Positions 1 to 5,708 of a DNA stretch of 5,708 bases are shown piece after piece; the stretch's first letter is position 1, and every line of letters begins with the position of its first letter. Under the pieces are notes generated by a model. It made no database searches, was not told where the DNA came from, and saw nothing but the letters and a program-made list of their open reading frames with translations. The position numbers and the translations under genes were made by a program. Source of the DNA: Coleofasciculus sp. S288 (GTDB lineage Bacteria; Cyanobacteriota; Cyanobacteriia; Cyanobacteriales; Coleofasciculaceae); the NCBI GenBank assembly GCA_020216575.1, contig JAIUYC010000331.1:1-5708 (forward strand). Direction: 5' to 3'.

Positions 1-1158
1 GCAGCAAACCGCATCAAAGATGAGTTTTTAGCCGTACTGTCTCATGAGTTGCGATCGCCTCTCAACCCGATTCTGGGTTGGGCGAAGCTGTTACAATCCC
101 GTACCCTCGACGAGCAAAAGACAAAACACGCGCTAGCAACAATCGAGCGCAATGCTAGCTTGCAAACACAACTGATTGGAGACTTGCTCGATGTCTCCCG
201 CATCCTGCAAGGCAAACTGAGTCTCAACATTGCTCCGGTTGATTTAGCTGCCACAATTATGGCAGCGATGGAAACAGTGCGTCTAGCCGCACAAGCCAAG
301 TCGATTCAAATCCACATGACGCTTAACGAAGCAATCGGGAAGGTTGCAGGGGATTCAGCCCGTCTCCAGCAAATCATCTGGAATCTATTATCGAATGCGG
401 TGAAATTCACACCCCAAGGAGGACGGGTAGAAGTTCGCTTGGAGCGGATTGGAACTCAAGCCCAAATCACCATCAGCGATACGGGCAAGGGCATCAGTCC
501 CGACTTTTTACCGTATGTATTTGACTATTTCCGTCAGGCAGATGGTGCCACAACCCGAAAATTTGGGGGATTAGGGCTAGGGTTGGCAATTGTCCGCCAT
601 CTGACAGAATTACACGGTGGCACGGTAACAGCAGAAAGTCTGGGGGAAGGGCAGGGAGCAAGCTTTACAGTCAGGCTACCGCTGCTCAAGGAAACTGCTG
701 GATTAGAGAACGAGCCGAGTTCCAATTGTTCAACGGATGAGCTTGCCACTTCACTGCTTGCAGGTCTTTCTATCCTGGTTGTGGATGATGATGCCGATAC
801 TCGTGAGTATCTCAGCTTTGTGTTGGAGCAAGCTGGAGCAACGGTGATTTGCGCCGCATCCGCCGATGAAGCCCTGCAAGTCTTGGTGCAATCCACCCCA
901 GATATCTTACTCAGTGACATCGGGATGGCAGAGATGGATGGCTATATGTTGATGCGGCGGGTGCGAGCGATGCCATGCGATCGAGGCGGACAAATTCGAG
1001 CGATCGCACTAACTGCCTATGCGGGGGAAATGAACCAGCGACAGGCTCTTGCCGCAGGCTTTCAACGGCACATCGCCAAACCTGTAGAGCCAGAAACACT
1101 GATTCAGGCAATAACTTCCTTAAACTCTACTCACGCTAGCTTCGTTAGACAGCCCTAA
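1..1158 (+). CDS. Hybrid sensor histidine kinase/response regulator, C-terminal part (5' end outside window)
   Basis: The frame is open from base 1 to the TAA at 1156-1158 and gives 385 residues (numbered here from base 1). A TTG at 49 is not the real start, because the HisKA H-box begins before it. Seen: HisKA with His15 in SHELRSP; HATPase_c with N-box Asn132 (WNLLSNAVKFT), G1 box DTGKG at 160-164 and G2 box GGLGLGL at 189-195; a variable linker at about 232-257; and a REC domain with acidic residues Asp262-264, phospho-acceptor Asp306, Thr338 and Lys360. From family knowledge, the kinase autophosphorylates on His15 and passes the phosphate to Asp306. Odd point: the normally conserved Pro after DxxM in the receiver is Ala310 (SDIGMAEMDG). 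There is no output domain after REC, so a separate HPt or regulator is the likely partner. The missing N-terminus probably carries sensor domains, as in the downstream paralogue. The type of protein is certain; its signal is unknown. Confidence 0.95.
   Translation, partial: AANRIKDEFLAVLSHELRSPLNPILGWAKLLQSRTLDEQKTKHALATIERNASLQTQLIGDLLDVSRILQGKLSLNIAPVDLAATIMAAMETVRLAAQAKSIQIHMTLNEAIGKVAGDSARLQQIIWNLLSNAVKFTPQGGRVEVRLERIGTQAQITISDTGKGISPDFLPYVFDYFRQADGATTRKFGGLGLGLAIVRHLTELHGGTVTAESLGEGQGASFTVRLPLLKETAGLENEPSSNCSTDELATSLLAGLSILVVDDDADTREYLSFVLEQAGATVICAASADEALQVLVQSTPDILLSDIGMAEMDGYMLMRRVRAMPCDRGGQIRAIALTAYAGEMNQRQALAAGFQRHIAKPVEPETLIQAITSLNSTHASFVRQP
51..58. repeat. HIP1 octamer GCGATCGC
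   Basis: Perfect copy inside the H-box codons (Leu-Arg-Ser-Pro, CGA TCG in the middle). It has a positional counterpart at 4315-4322 in the downstream paralogue. Confidence 0.9.
1000..1007. repeat. HIP1 octamer GCGATCGC
   Basis: Perfect copy in the receiver, codons GCG ATC GCA (Ala-Ile-Ala) just before the conserved Thr338. It has a positional counterpart at 5267-5274. Confidence 0.9.
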
Positions 1159-1203
1159 ATAACGCCATCTCATTCCCGTTGCATTTCCCATTCTCCACTC
1201 GCC

Positions 1204-1216
1204 CGTTGACTCAACG
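1204..1216. promoter_or_regulatory. Perfect 6+1+6 inverted repeat just upstream of the second gene's start codon
   Basis: CGTTGA-C-TCAACG ends three bases before the ATG at 1220. It occupies the place where a Shine-Dalgarno would sit, and none is seen. The one-base spacer is too short for an RNA hairpin loop unless inner pairs open, so a dimeric protein-binding site is the more likely reading. It could also be chance: it is the only symmetric element in the 61-bp gap. No promoter is recognisable in the gap. Confidence 0.3.
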
Positions 1217-1219
1217 CTC

Positions 1220-4200
1220 ATGACTGAAACTTCGCCTAAACCCATTGCCATAACCGCTCCTTTGCCTGCAAATGAGGCGGAACGATTAGAGGCACTGCGG
1301 CGATACAAGATTCTTGATACTCCACCGGAAGCAGCATTCGATCGCATTACCTCACTGGCAGCGCGTCTGTTTGATATGCCAATCGCCCTAGTCTCTCTGG
1401 TGGACGAATCGAGAGCCTGGTTCAAGTCCTGCTACGGCTTCGATCTACGGGAAGTGCAACGGGATGCTACCATTTGCAGCTTGACGCTGTTATCTGACGA
1501 GGTTTTAGTCATTCCCGACACTCGGCAAGACGAGCGCCTCATCTGTAATCCATTCGTACAAAATGAACCCAGTCTGCGGTTCTATGCGGGTGCACCGTTG
1601 CTCACTCAAGATGGCTTCAATCTGGGTACGCTTTGTTTGCTAGATACGAAACCGCGTGATGCCTTAACCGATGAGCAAACAGCAACCTTAGCAGATTTGG
1701 CAGCAATGGTTGTGGACGAATTAGAGCTACGGCTGGCAGCGCGTAAAATTGCTCAAATTGATGCGGCTTTGCTAGAGGTGACTCAAGGTGTCTCTTCTGT
1801 AACTGGTGAAGCCTTTTTCTTGGCTCTGGCGCAACACTTCACAAAAGTGTTGGGAGTTGATTACACTTACATTGGTCTGGTCAGCGGAGAGAATCGAGAC
1901 GCGATTAAAACGATCGCCGCCTGCGCAAGGGGTCAAATCATTGACAACTTTGAATACTTGCTGCGGGATACCCCCTGCCAAGAGGTACTCCAGAACCGAA
2001 AACTGTGTTGTTATCCCAATCGAGTCCAAGCCCTGTTTCCCAAGGCTCCTCTGTTGGAACCTCTGAATGTGGAAAGCTATGTGGCGGTTCCGTTCTTTGA
2101 CTCGGCTGGTACACCCCTGGGACTCCTAGGTGTGATGGATAGCAAGCCATTGGCAAATGTCCAGCTTGCAGAGTCTCTATTGACCATCTTTGCCCTGCGA
2201 ATCGCTACCGAACTAGAGCGACAGCAAACAGAAGCAGTGCGGCAACAAGTACAGCGTGATTTGGAGAACCTGGTTGAACAGCGAACAACAGAATTATCTA
2301 AAGCCAACGAACTTCTCCACTTAGAAATTGCAGAACGGCAGCAAGCCGAAGCTGCCCTGCAAAAAGAACAGGAGTTGCTCAAGGTGCTGCTTGATAACGT
2401 GCAAGCAGGGATTGTGGCGTGTAATGCCGAAGGAATTTTGACCTTGTTTAACCGAGCGGCACGAGAATTTCATGGCTTGCCGGAGCAACCCCTGCCAGCA
2501 GAGCAGTGGGCAGAGTACTATGACCTGTATCTGCCTGATGGCAAAACGCGGATGCTCAAAGACGAGATTCCGCTGTTTCGGGCGTTGCAGGCACAGAGGG
2601 TTGACAATGTTGAAATGGTGATTGCGCCCAAACAGGGAACAGTACGGACGCTACTGGCAAGTGGACAGGTGATCGTTGATAGTCAGGGCAAAAAACAGGG
2701 GGCAGTCGTCGTGATGCATGACATCACGGAACGCAAACAAGCGGAAGCTGAGCTCCTGATTTCGGATACCGCTTTGCAGCAGATGCCCGATGCGATTCTG
2801 TTGACGGATTTGGAGGGCAAGATTCAACGCTGGCTAGGCAATGCTGAACAAATTTTTGGCTACACGGCAGCAGAAGCGATCGGTAAACCCGTCAATTTTC
2901 TGCATCACCCGGATATCAAACCGACGATGACGGCTGAGATTATTCGCTCGATTCAGGAAACCGGAGCGTTTTGTGGTGAAGTGCCTTGTCAGCGAAAAGA
3001 TGGCTCGGTAGTGCCGATTGAAACGACGTCTAAAACTGTATACGACAAAGCTGGGAATCCCATCTTTTTTATTGGCATCAATAAGGATATTACGGAGCGT
3101 AAACAGGCAGAAGCCGAACGCGCTCAGCTCATTGAGGAGCAAACTGCCCGCCTGAAAGCAGAAGCCGAGCAGCGGCGAGCGGCATTTCTTGCCGAAGTCA
3201 GCACAGTGTTGGCATCCTCATTGGATTATGAACGCACTCTGGCAAGTGTTGCCAATCTAGTCGTGCCGTTCTTTGCCGATTGGTGCGCGATCGACTTGCT
3301 GCAAGACAATCAATTCATTCATCGGGTTGCCGTTGCTCACCGCGATCCTGCGAAAGTGGAATTGGGCTGGGAAATTCATCGCCGATATCCCAAACGGTTA
3401 GATGAGCCGGAGGGACTATCAAAGATTCTACGAACTGGGCAAACTGAAATGGCGGCCGAAATTCCAGAGGCTGCATTGGAGATAGTGGCTCAAGACGCTG
3501 AACACCTACGAATTTTGCGCGAACTGGGCTTAAAGTCTTGTATCGTTTCGCCACTCATTGCACGGGGGCAGATTTTAGGGGCAATTTCGTTTGTTACGGC
3601 TGAATCCGATCGCTGTTACACTCAGGCTGATCTAACGTTGGCAGAAGACATTGCCCATCGAGCCGCGATCGCTATTGATAATGCCCGCCTCTATCAAGAA
3701 GCTCAGCACGCCCAACAAGCCACAGAGCGATCGGCAGAGCGCATTACCCGTCTTCAGTCTGTGACGGCTGCCTTGTCTGAATCGCTCACACCCTCCCAAG
3801 TGTCTGAAGTCATCGTCGATCAGGGCATCGCTGCTCTGGGTGCTAACTTTGCACTCGTTGCCTTGCTCAATGAAGCTGGCACTGAATTGGAAGTCGTCCA
3901 AATGGTTGGCGGTGAACCCAATCACCTAGATGGCTGGCATCGGTTTTCCGTCAATGCCCCTGTGCCTTTGGCAGAAGCCGTGCGAACCGGACAGCCGATT
4001 TGGGCGGAATCATCAGAAGCACGAGCAGCTCGCTATCCGCACCTAGCTGAACAGTATGAGCAACACCACTTCAATGCCTGGATTTCGATTCCCCTGATGG
4101 TTGAAAGTCAGGCAGTCGGAGGCATGTCCTTTGCTTTCATCGAGCCGCAACACTTAGATGAGGAGCAGCAAGCGTTTATTTTATCGCTGGCGCAACAATG

Positions 4201-5428
4201 CGCTCAAGCGATCGCCCGCACCTACCTCTACGAAGCCGAACGCATCGCCCGCAGTGAGGCTGAGGCTGCAAATCGAATCAAGGATGAGTTTCTTGCAGTA
4301 TTGTCCCATGAATTGCGATCGCCCCTCAATCCGATTCTGGGTTGGGCAAAGCTGCTCCGCAACCGCAAGCTGGATGAAAAAACCACCGCTCATGCCCTAG
4401 AAACCATCGAGCGCAACGCTAAATTGCAAACGCAACTAATTGAAGATTTACTGGATGTCTCTCGGATTCTTCAAGGAAAGTTGAGCCTTAATGTCTGCCC
4501 GGTTAATTTGACATCCATTATTGAAGCGGCAATGGGAACGGTAAGTCTGGCAGCGGAGGCGAAGTCAATTGCGATTCAGACGGAATTTGAACCAGGTGTT
4601 GGTCAAGTTTTCGGTGATTCAACCCGCTTACAACAAGTCGTGTGGAATCTGCTATCCAATGCGGTTAAGTTCACTCCAACTGGAGGACAGATAAAAATCA
4701 CATTAGAACAAATCGGGTCTGAGGCACAAATTCAGGTGAGTGACACCGGCAAGGGAATTTCTCCAGACTTTCTGCCCCATGTGTTTGAGTATTTCCGGCA
4801 AGCGGATAGCACCACAACCCGTAAGTTTGGGGGATTAGGGTTAGGGTTGGCGATCGTGCGTCACCTTGTCGAGTTACATGGAGGAACTGTTGCCGTAGAC
4901 AGTCTAGGAGAGGGACAAGGAGCAACGTTTACCGTCAGACTGCCGTTGAGAAGGGAAAGTACCACGCCGAACGATGAAACAGCTACGGCTAACTCCCTCA
5001 CAACTGTTCCTGACACGTTACCCCTTGCAAACATCCGGGTTCTGGTAGTGGATGATGAAGCAGACTCGCGTGATTTTCTCGCTTTTGTACTAGAACAAGC
5101 AGGGGGAGAAGTGACGGCAACAGCGTCTGCTAGCGAAGCTTTACAAGTACTGATGCAATTGAAACCAGATATTCTACTCAGTGACATCGGGATGCCGGAG
5201 ATCGACGGTTATATGCTGATGCGGCAGGTGCGTGCGTTGGAATCAGAACAAGAAAATAAGATTCCAGCGATCGCACTAACTGCCTATGCTGGAGAGGTGA
5301 ATCAGCAACAAGCACTTGCCGCAGGTTTTCAACGGCACATTGCCAAACCTGTCGTCCCAGAAACACTGATTCAAGCGATCGGGAACATGGTTAGAAATTC
5401 CAACTCCATTGGGTTTAAACGCTCGTGA
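1220..5428 (+). CDS. GAF-GAF-PAS-PAS-GAF-GAF hybrid sensor histidine kinase with C-terminal receiver
   Basis: A complete 1402-residue soluble multi-sensor kinase. Domains, with boundaries judged by eye: GAF1 about 20-170 (opens with NEAERLEALRRYKILDTPPE, a typical start for this family); GAF2 about 180-335; coiled coil about 335-390; PAS1 about 385-508 and PAS2 about 511-630, each ending in DITERKQAEAE; a helical linker about 627-660; GAF3 about 655-828; GAF4 about 838-1005; HisKA with His1030; HATPase_c with Asn1147, DTGKG at 1175-1179 and GGLGLGL at 1204-1210; REC with Asp1278/Asp1279, phospho-acceptor Asp1322, Thr1354 and Lys1376. All catalytic residues are present. No signal peptide or membrane helix is seen, so it should be cytoplasmic. 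No GAF shows the Cys-His pair of bilin-binding GAFs, so a light-sensing role is not supported; ligands are unknown. The ATG at 1220 fits the family N-terminus but has no clear Shine-Dalgarno. It lies 61 bp after the upstream paralogue on the same strand, and co-transcription is plausible. No output domain is present. Confidence 0.97.
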   Translation: MTETSPKPIAITAPLPANEAERLEALRRYKILDTPPEAAFDRITSLAARLFDMPIALVSLVDESRAWFKSCYGFDLREVQRDATICSLTLLSDEVLVIPDTRQDERLICNPFVQNEPSLRFYAGAPLLTQDGFNLGTLCLLDTKPRDALTDEQTATLADLAAMVVDELELRLAARKIAQIDAALLEVTQGVSSVTGEAFFLALAQHFTKVLGVDYTYIGLVSGENRDAIKTIAACARGQIIDNFEYLLRDTPCQEVLQNRKLCCYPNRVQALFPKAPLLEPLNVESYVAVPFFDSAGTPLGLLGVMDSKPLANVQLAESLLTIFALRIATELERQQTEAVRQQVQRDLENLVEQRTTELSKANELLHLEIAERQQAEAALQKEQELLKVLLDNVQAGIVACNAEGILTLFNRAAREFHGLPEQPLPAEQWAEYYDLYLPDGKTRMLKDEIPLFRALQAQRVDNVEMVIAPKQGTVRTLLASGQVIVDSQGKKQGAVVVMHDITERKQAEAELLISDTALQQMPDAILLTDLEGKIQRWLGNAEQIFGYTAAEAIGKPVNFLHHPDIKPTMTAEIIRSIQETGAFCGEVPCQRKDGSVVPIETTSKTVYDKAGNPIFFIGINKDITERKQAEAERAQLIEEQTARLKAEAEQRRAAFLAEVSTVLASSLDYERTLASVANLVVPFFADWCAIDLLQDNQFIHRVAVAHRDPAKVELGWEIHRRYPKRLDEPEGLSKILRTGQTEMAAEIPEAALEIVAQDAEHLRILRELGLKSCIVSPLIARGQILGAISFVTAESDRCYTQADLTLAEDIAHRAAIAIDNARLYQEAQHAQQATERSAERITRLQSVTAALSESLTPSQVSEVIVDQGIAALGANFALVALLNEAGTELEVVQMVGGEPNHLDGWHRFSVNAPVPLAEAVRTGQPIWAESSEARAARYPHLAEQYEQHHFNAWISIPLMVESQAVGGMSFAFIEPQHLDEEQQAFILSLAQQCAQAIARTYLYEAERIARSEAEAANRIKDEFLAVLSHELRSPLNPILGWAKLLRNRKLDEKTTAHALETIERNAKLQTQLIEDLLDVSRILQGKLSLNVCPVNLTSIIEAAMGTVSLAAEAKSIAIQTEFEPGVGQVFGDSTRLQQVVWNLLSNAVKFTPTGGQIKITLEQIGSEAQIQVSDTGKGISPDFLPHVFEYFRQADSTTTRKFGGLGLGLAIVRHLVELHGGTVAVDSLGEGQGATFTVRLPLRRESTTPNDETATANSLTTVPDTLPLANIRVLVVDDEADSRDFLAFVLEQAGGEVTATASASEALQVLMQLKPDILLSDIGMPEIDGYMLMRQVRALESEQENKIPAIALTAYAGEVNQQQALAAGFQRHIAKPVVPETLIQAIGNMVRNSNSIGFKRS
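3665..3672. repeat. HIP1 octamer GCGATCGC
   Basis: Perfect copy near the end of GAF3 of the second kinase, in the codons for Ala-Ala-Ile-Ala. No counterpart is visible in this window. Confidence 0.9.
4208..4215. repeat. HIP1 octamer GCGATCGC
   Basis: Perfect copy in the last helix of GAF4, in the codons for Gln-Ala-Ile-Ala-Arg. The equivalent part of the first gene lies outside the window. Confidence 0.9.
4315..4322. repeat. HIP1 octamer GCGATCGC
   Basis: Perfect copy in the H-box codons of the second kinase, at the same codons as 51-58 (offset 4264 bp). Confidence 0.9.
5267..5274. repeat. HIP1 octamer GCGATCGC
   Basis: Perfect copy in the receiver of the second kinase, at the same codons as 1000-1007 (offset 4267 bp, that is 4264 plus the one-codon indel). 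Confidence 0.9.
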
Positions 5429-5516
5429 CATCTCCTACCAAAAACACCTAAAAGCTGAGAGCCACCGTTTTGAATCCTTTATCTTCAGAAAGGGGAGTAT
5501 GTCAAATCAACCTCTG

Positions 5517-5565
5517 TACAGGTACGCCGTGGGGCTTCCGGCAAAGAAGCTAAATTTCACCTGTA
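5517..5565. repeat. Two-tier inverted repeat (possible stem-loop) 1
   Basis: Outer arms TACAGGT (5517-5523) and ACCTGTA (5559-5565) pair perfectly. Inside, GCTTC (5534-5538) and GAAGC (5546-5550) pair around the loop CGGCAAA. The unpaired internal segments are 10 and 8 nt. The left arm overlaps a perfect 8-bp palindrome, CTGTACAG, at 5514-5521. No T-run follows, so it is not a standard terminator. It could be a structured RNA, a small repeat element or a protein site. Confidence 0.45.
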
Positions 5566-5567
5566 AG

Positions 5568-5612
5568 TTTTAAAGCATGACCTTGCCCGAGCGGCAAAGA
5601 CAAACTTTAAAA
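5568..5612. repeat. Two-tier inverted repeat (possible stem-loop) 2
   Basis: Outer arms TTTTAAAG (5568-5575) and CTTTAAAA (5605-5612) pair perfectly, with a further possible G-U pair at 5567/5613. Inside, TTGCC (5583-5587) and GGCAA (5593-5597) pair around CGAGC. The internal loop is symmetric, 7 nt on each side. It starts two bases after the first inverted repeat and shares the 9-mer CGGCAAAGA with it (5539-5547 and 5592-5600), so the two look related in design. Confidence 0.45.
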
Positions 5613-5624
5613 TCACAGAATGTA

Positions 5625-5643
5625 ACTGGAATCATAACTTTTC
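5625..5643 (+). repeat. 19-bp direct repeat, copy 1 (possible transposase or regulator site)
   Basis: ACTGGAATCATAACTTTTC, identical to the copy at 5648-5666 except for one T/C change. The start-to-start distance is 23 bp, close to two helical turns. It begins four bases inside TGTA at 5621, which resembles the tip of a TGT-ended (Mu/Tn7-like) transposon. Confidence 0.6.
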
Positions 5644-5647
5644 CGCC

Positions 5648-5666
5648 ACTGGAACCATAACTTTTC
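5648..5666 (+). repeat. 19-bp direct repeat, copy 2 (possible transposase or regulator site)
   Basis: ACTGGAACCATAACTTTTC, 18 of 19 identical to the copy at 5625-5643. It is followed by TGTCAC and then about 25 bp before a possible ATG at 5697. No third full copy is present before the window ends. Confidence 0.6.
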
Positions 5667-5708
5667 TGTCACAAGTTCGGTAATAGTCATTCCCAGATGA
5701 GGAGAGAC

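Larger units (their letters stand above)
1..1113 (+). repeat. Paralogous HisKA-HATPase-REC module, copy 1
   Basis: This matches 4265-5380 codon by codon, with one net extra codon in copy 2 in the linker before REC. Hand alignment gives about 176 of 232 residues identical over the kinase region and 84 of 114 over the receiver. The linker (residues about 232-257) and the last 14 residues have diverged. The left limit of the duplication is not visible, because similarity is full at base 1 of the window. Exact nucleotide blocks of 17-24 bp survive inside it, for example at 67-83 and 999-1022. Confidence 0.92.
4265..5380 (+). repeat. Paralogous HisKA-HATPase-REC module, copy 2
   Basis: Counterpart of 1-1113 in the same orientation, about 4.26 kb downstream and in the same reading register. 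Exact blocks shared with copy 1 include 4331-4347 and 5266-5289. The register means that recombination between the copies would leave an in-frame kinase gene while deleting the intervening sensor region. Confidence 0.92.
5429..5708. other. Non-coding 3' region with inverted and direct repeats
   Basis: No complete coding region is supported here. The first ~85 bp after the stop show only a weak 5-bp stem (5476-5480 with 5489-5493) and no T-tract, so no intrinsic terminator is called for the kinase gene. From 5517 onward the sequence is organised into two nested inverted repeats and then two direct repeats (separate entries). An ATG at 5697 opens a frame (Met-Arg-Arg-Asp) that runs off the window. 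It could be the start of a downstream gene, but four codons without a clear ribosome binding site cannot support a call. Confidence 0.7.
5621..5708 (+). mobile_element. Possible left end of a TGT-ended transposon (tentative)
   Basis: The stretch begins with TGTAAC and carries two near-identical 19-bp direct repeats at 23-bp pitch. An ATG follows 76 bp from the tip. Transposons with TnsB/TniA/MuA-type transposases start with TGT and carry several subterminal transposase-binding repeats, often close to the transposase gene. No transposase, second end or target duplication is visible, so this is inference only. If true, the 5-bp target duplication would be CAGAA (5616-5620). The alternative is an ordinary promoter/operator region for a downstream gene. 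Confidence 0.3.

Noticed and set aside
49..51. TTG at 49 as the start of the first gene
   Set aside because: The frame is open to base 1 and the H-box helix with the phospho-accepting His (43-45) lies upstream, so the gene extends beyond the window.
534..920. Antisense open frame over the first gene's kinase/receiver, with a similar antisense frame at 4861-5187 over the second
   Set aside because: The two antisense products resemble each other only because they lie opposite homologous regions. Composition is Ser-rich with no domain, and the sense strand encodes full catalytic motifs.
1206..1211. TTGACT as a sigma-70 -35 box for the second gene
   Set aside because: A matching -10 element would fall inside the coding region after the ATG, and none is seen there.
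2720..3120. Repeated DITERKQAEAE segments at the ends of PAS1 and PAS2 as a special repeat
   Set aside because: This is the standard junction after PAS/PAC domains in this family and is expected when two PAS domains are stacked.
2834..3142. Antisense open frame of 102 codons opposite PAS2
   Set aside because: Shadow of a well-defined PAS domain on the sense strand; no recognisable protein features or start signals.
4829..4850. Telomere-like, G-quadruplex-like run (GGGGG, GGG, GGG, GG), also at 565-586
   Set aside because: It encodes the conserved G2 box GGLGLGL in both kinases, so the glycine codons explain the G-tracts.
5476..5493. Inverted repeat CCTTT/AAAGG after the kinase stop as a terminator
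   Set aside because: The stem is only 5 bp with an 8-nt loop and no following T-tract.
5583..5680. tRNA-like pieces (GCCCGAGCGGCAAAG and GTTCGGTAA)
   Set aside because: There is no acceptor stem, no anticodon arm, the T-loop lacks the consensus, and the spacing is wrong for a tRNA.

Overview
The window looks like part of a cyanobacterial chromosome. Six perfect copies of the octamer GCGATCGC (HIP1) lie in 5.7 kb, a density typical of many cyanobacteria. The two genes are also of a type common in larger filamentous cyanobacteria: soluble hybrid histidine kinases with stacked GAF and PAS domains. The genus cannot be told from this sequence.

Layout: positions 1-1158 hold the 3' part of a hybrid histidine kinase gene. 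It enters the window already in frame, just upstream of its phospho-accepting His, and covers HisKA, HATPase_c and a C-terminal receiver (REC). A 61-bp gap (1159-1219) follows, with a short perfect inverted repeat almost touching the next start codon. Positions 1220-5428 hold a complete 1402-residue hybrid kinase on the same strand, read as GAF-GAF-coiled coil-PAS-PAS-coiled coil-GAF-GAF-HisKA-HATPase_c-REC with no membrane segment. The last 280 bp (5429-5708) contain no complete gene. They hold two adjacent two-tier inverted repeats and then a pair of 19-bp direct repeats at 23-bp pitch beginning just inside a TGT. This last part may be the end of a transposon, or the operator region of a gene starting near 5697.

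The kinase-receiver module of the first gene and that of the second are clear duplicates. Hand alignment gives about 176/232 identical residues in the kinase part and 84/114 in the receiver, and the conserved blocks are collinear codon for codon. The two genes are probably a tandem pair that arose by duplication, with different sensory inputs (the first gene's are outside the window) feeding nearly the same phosphorelay core. Neither receiver carries an output domain, so both presumably pass phosphate to a separate HPt protein or response regulator not present here.

I see no convincing evidence for a wholly new system. The most unusual parts are the paralogous module pair and the structured, repeat-bearing 3' intergenic region.
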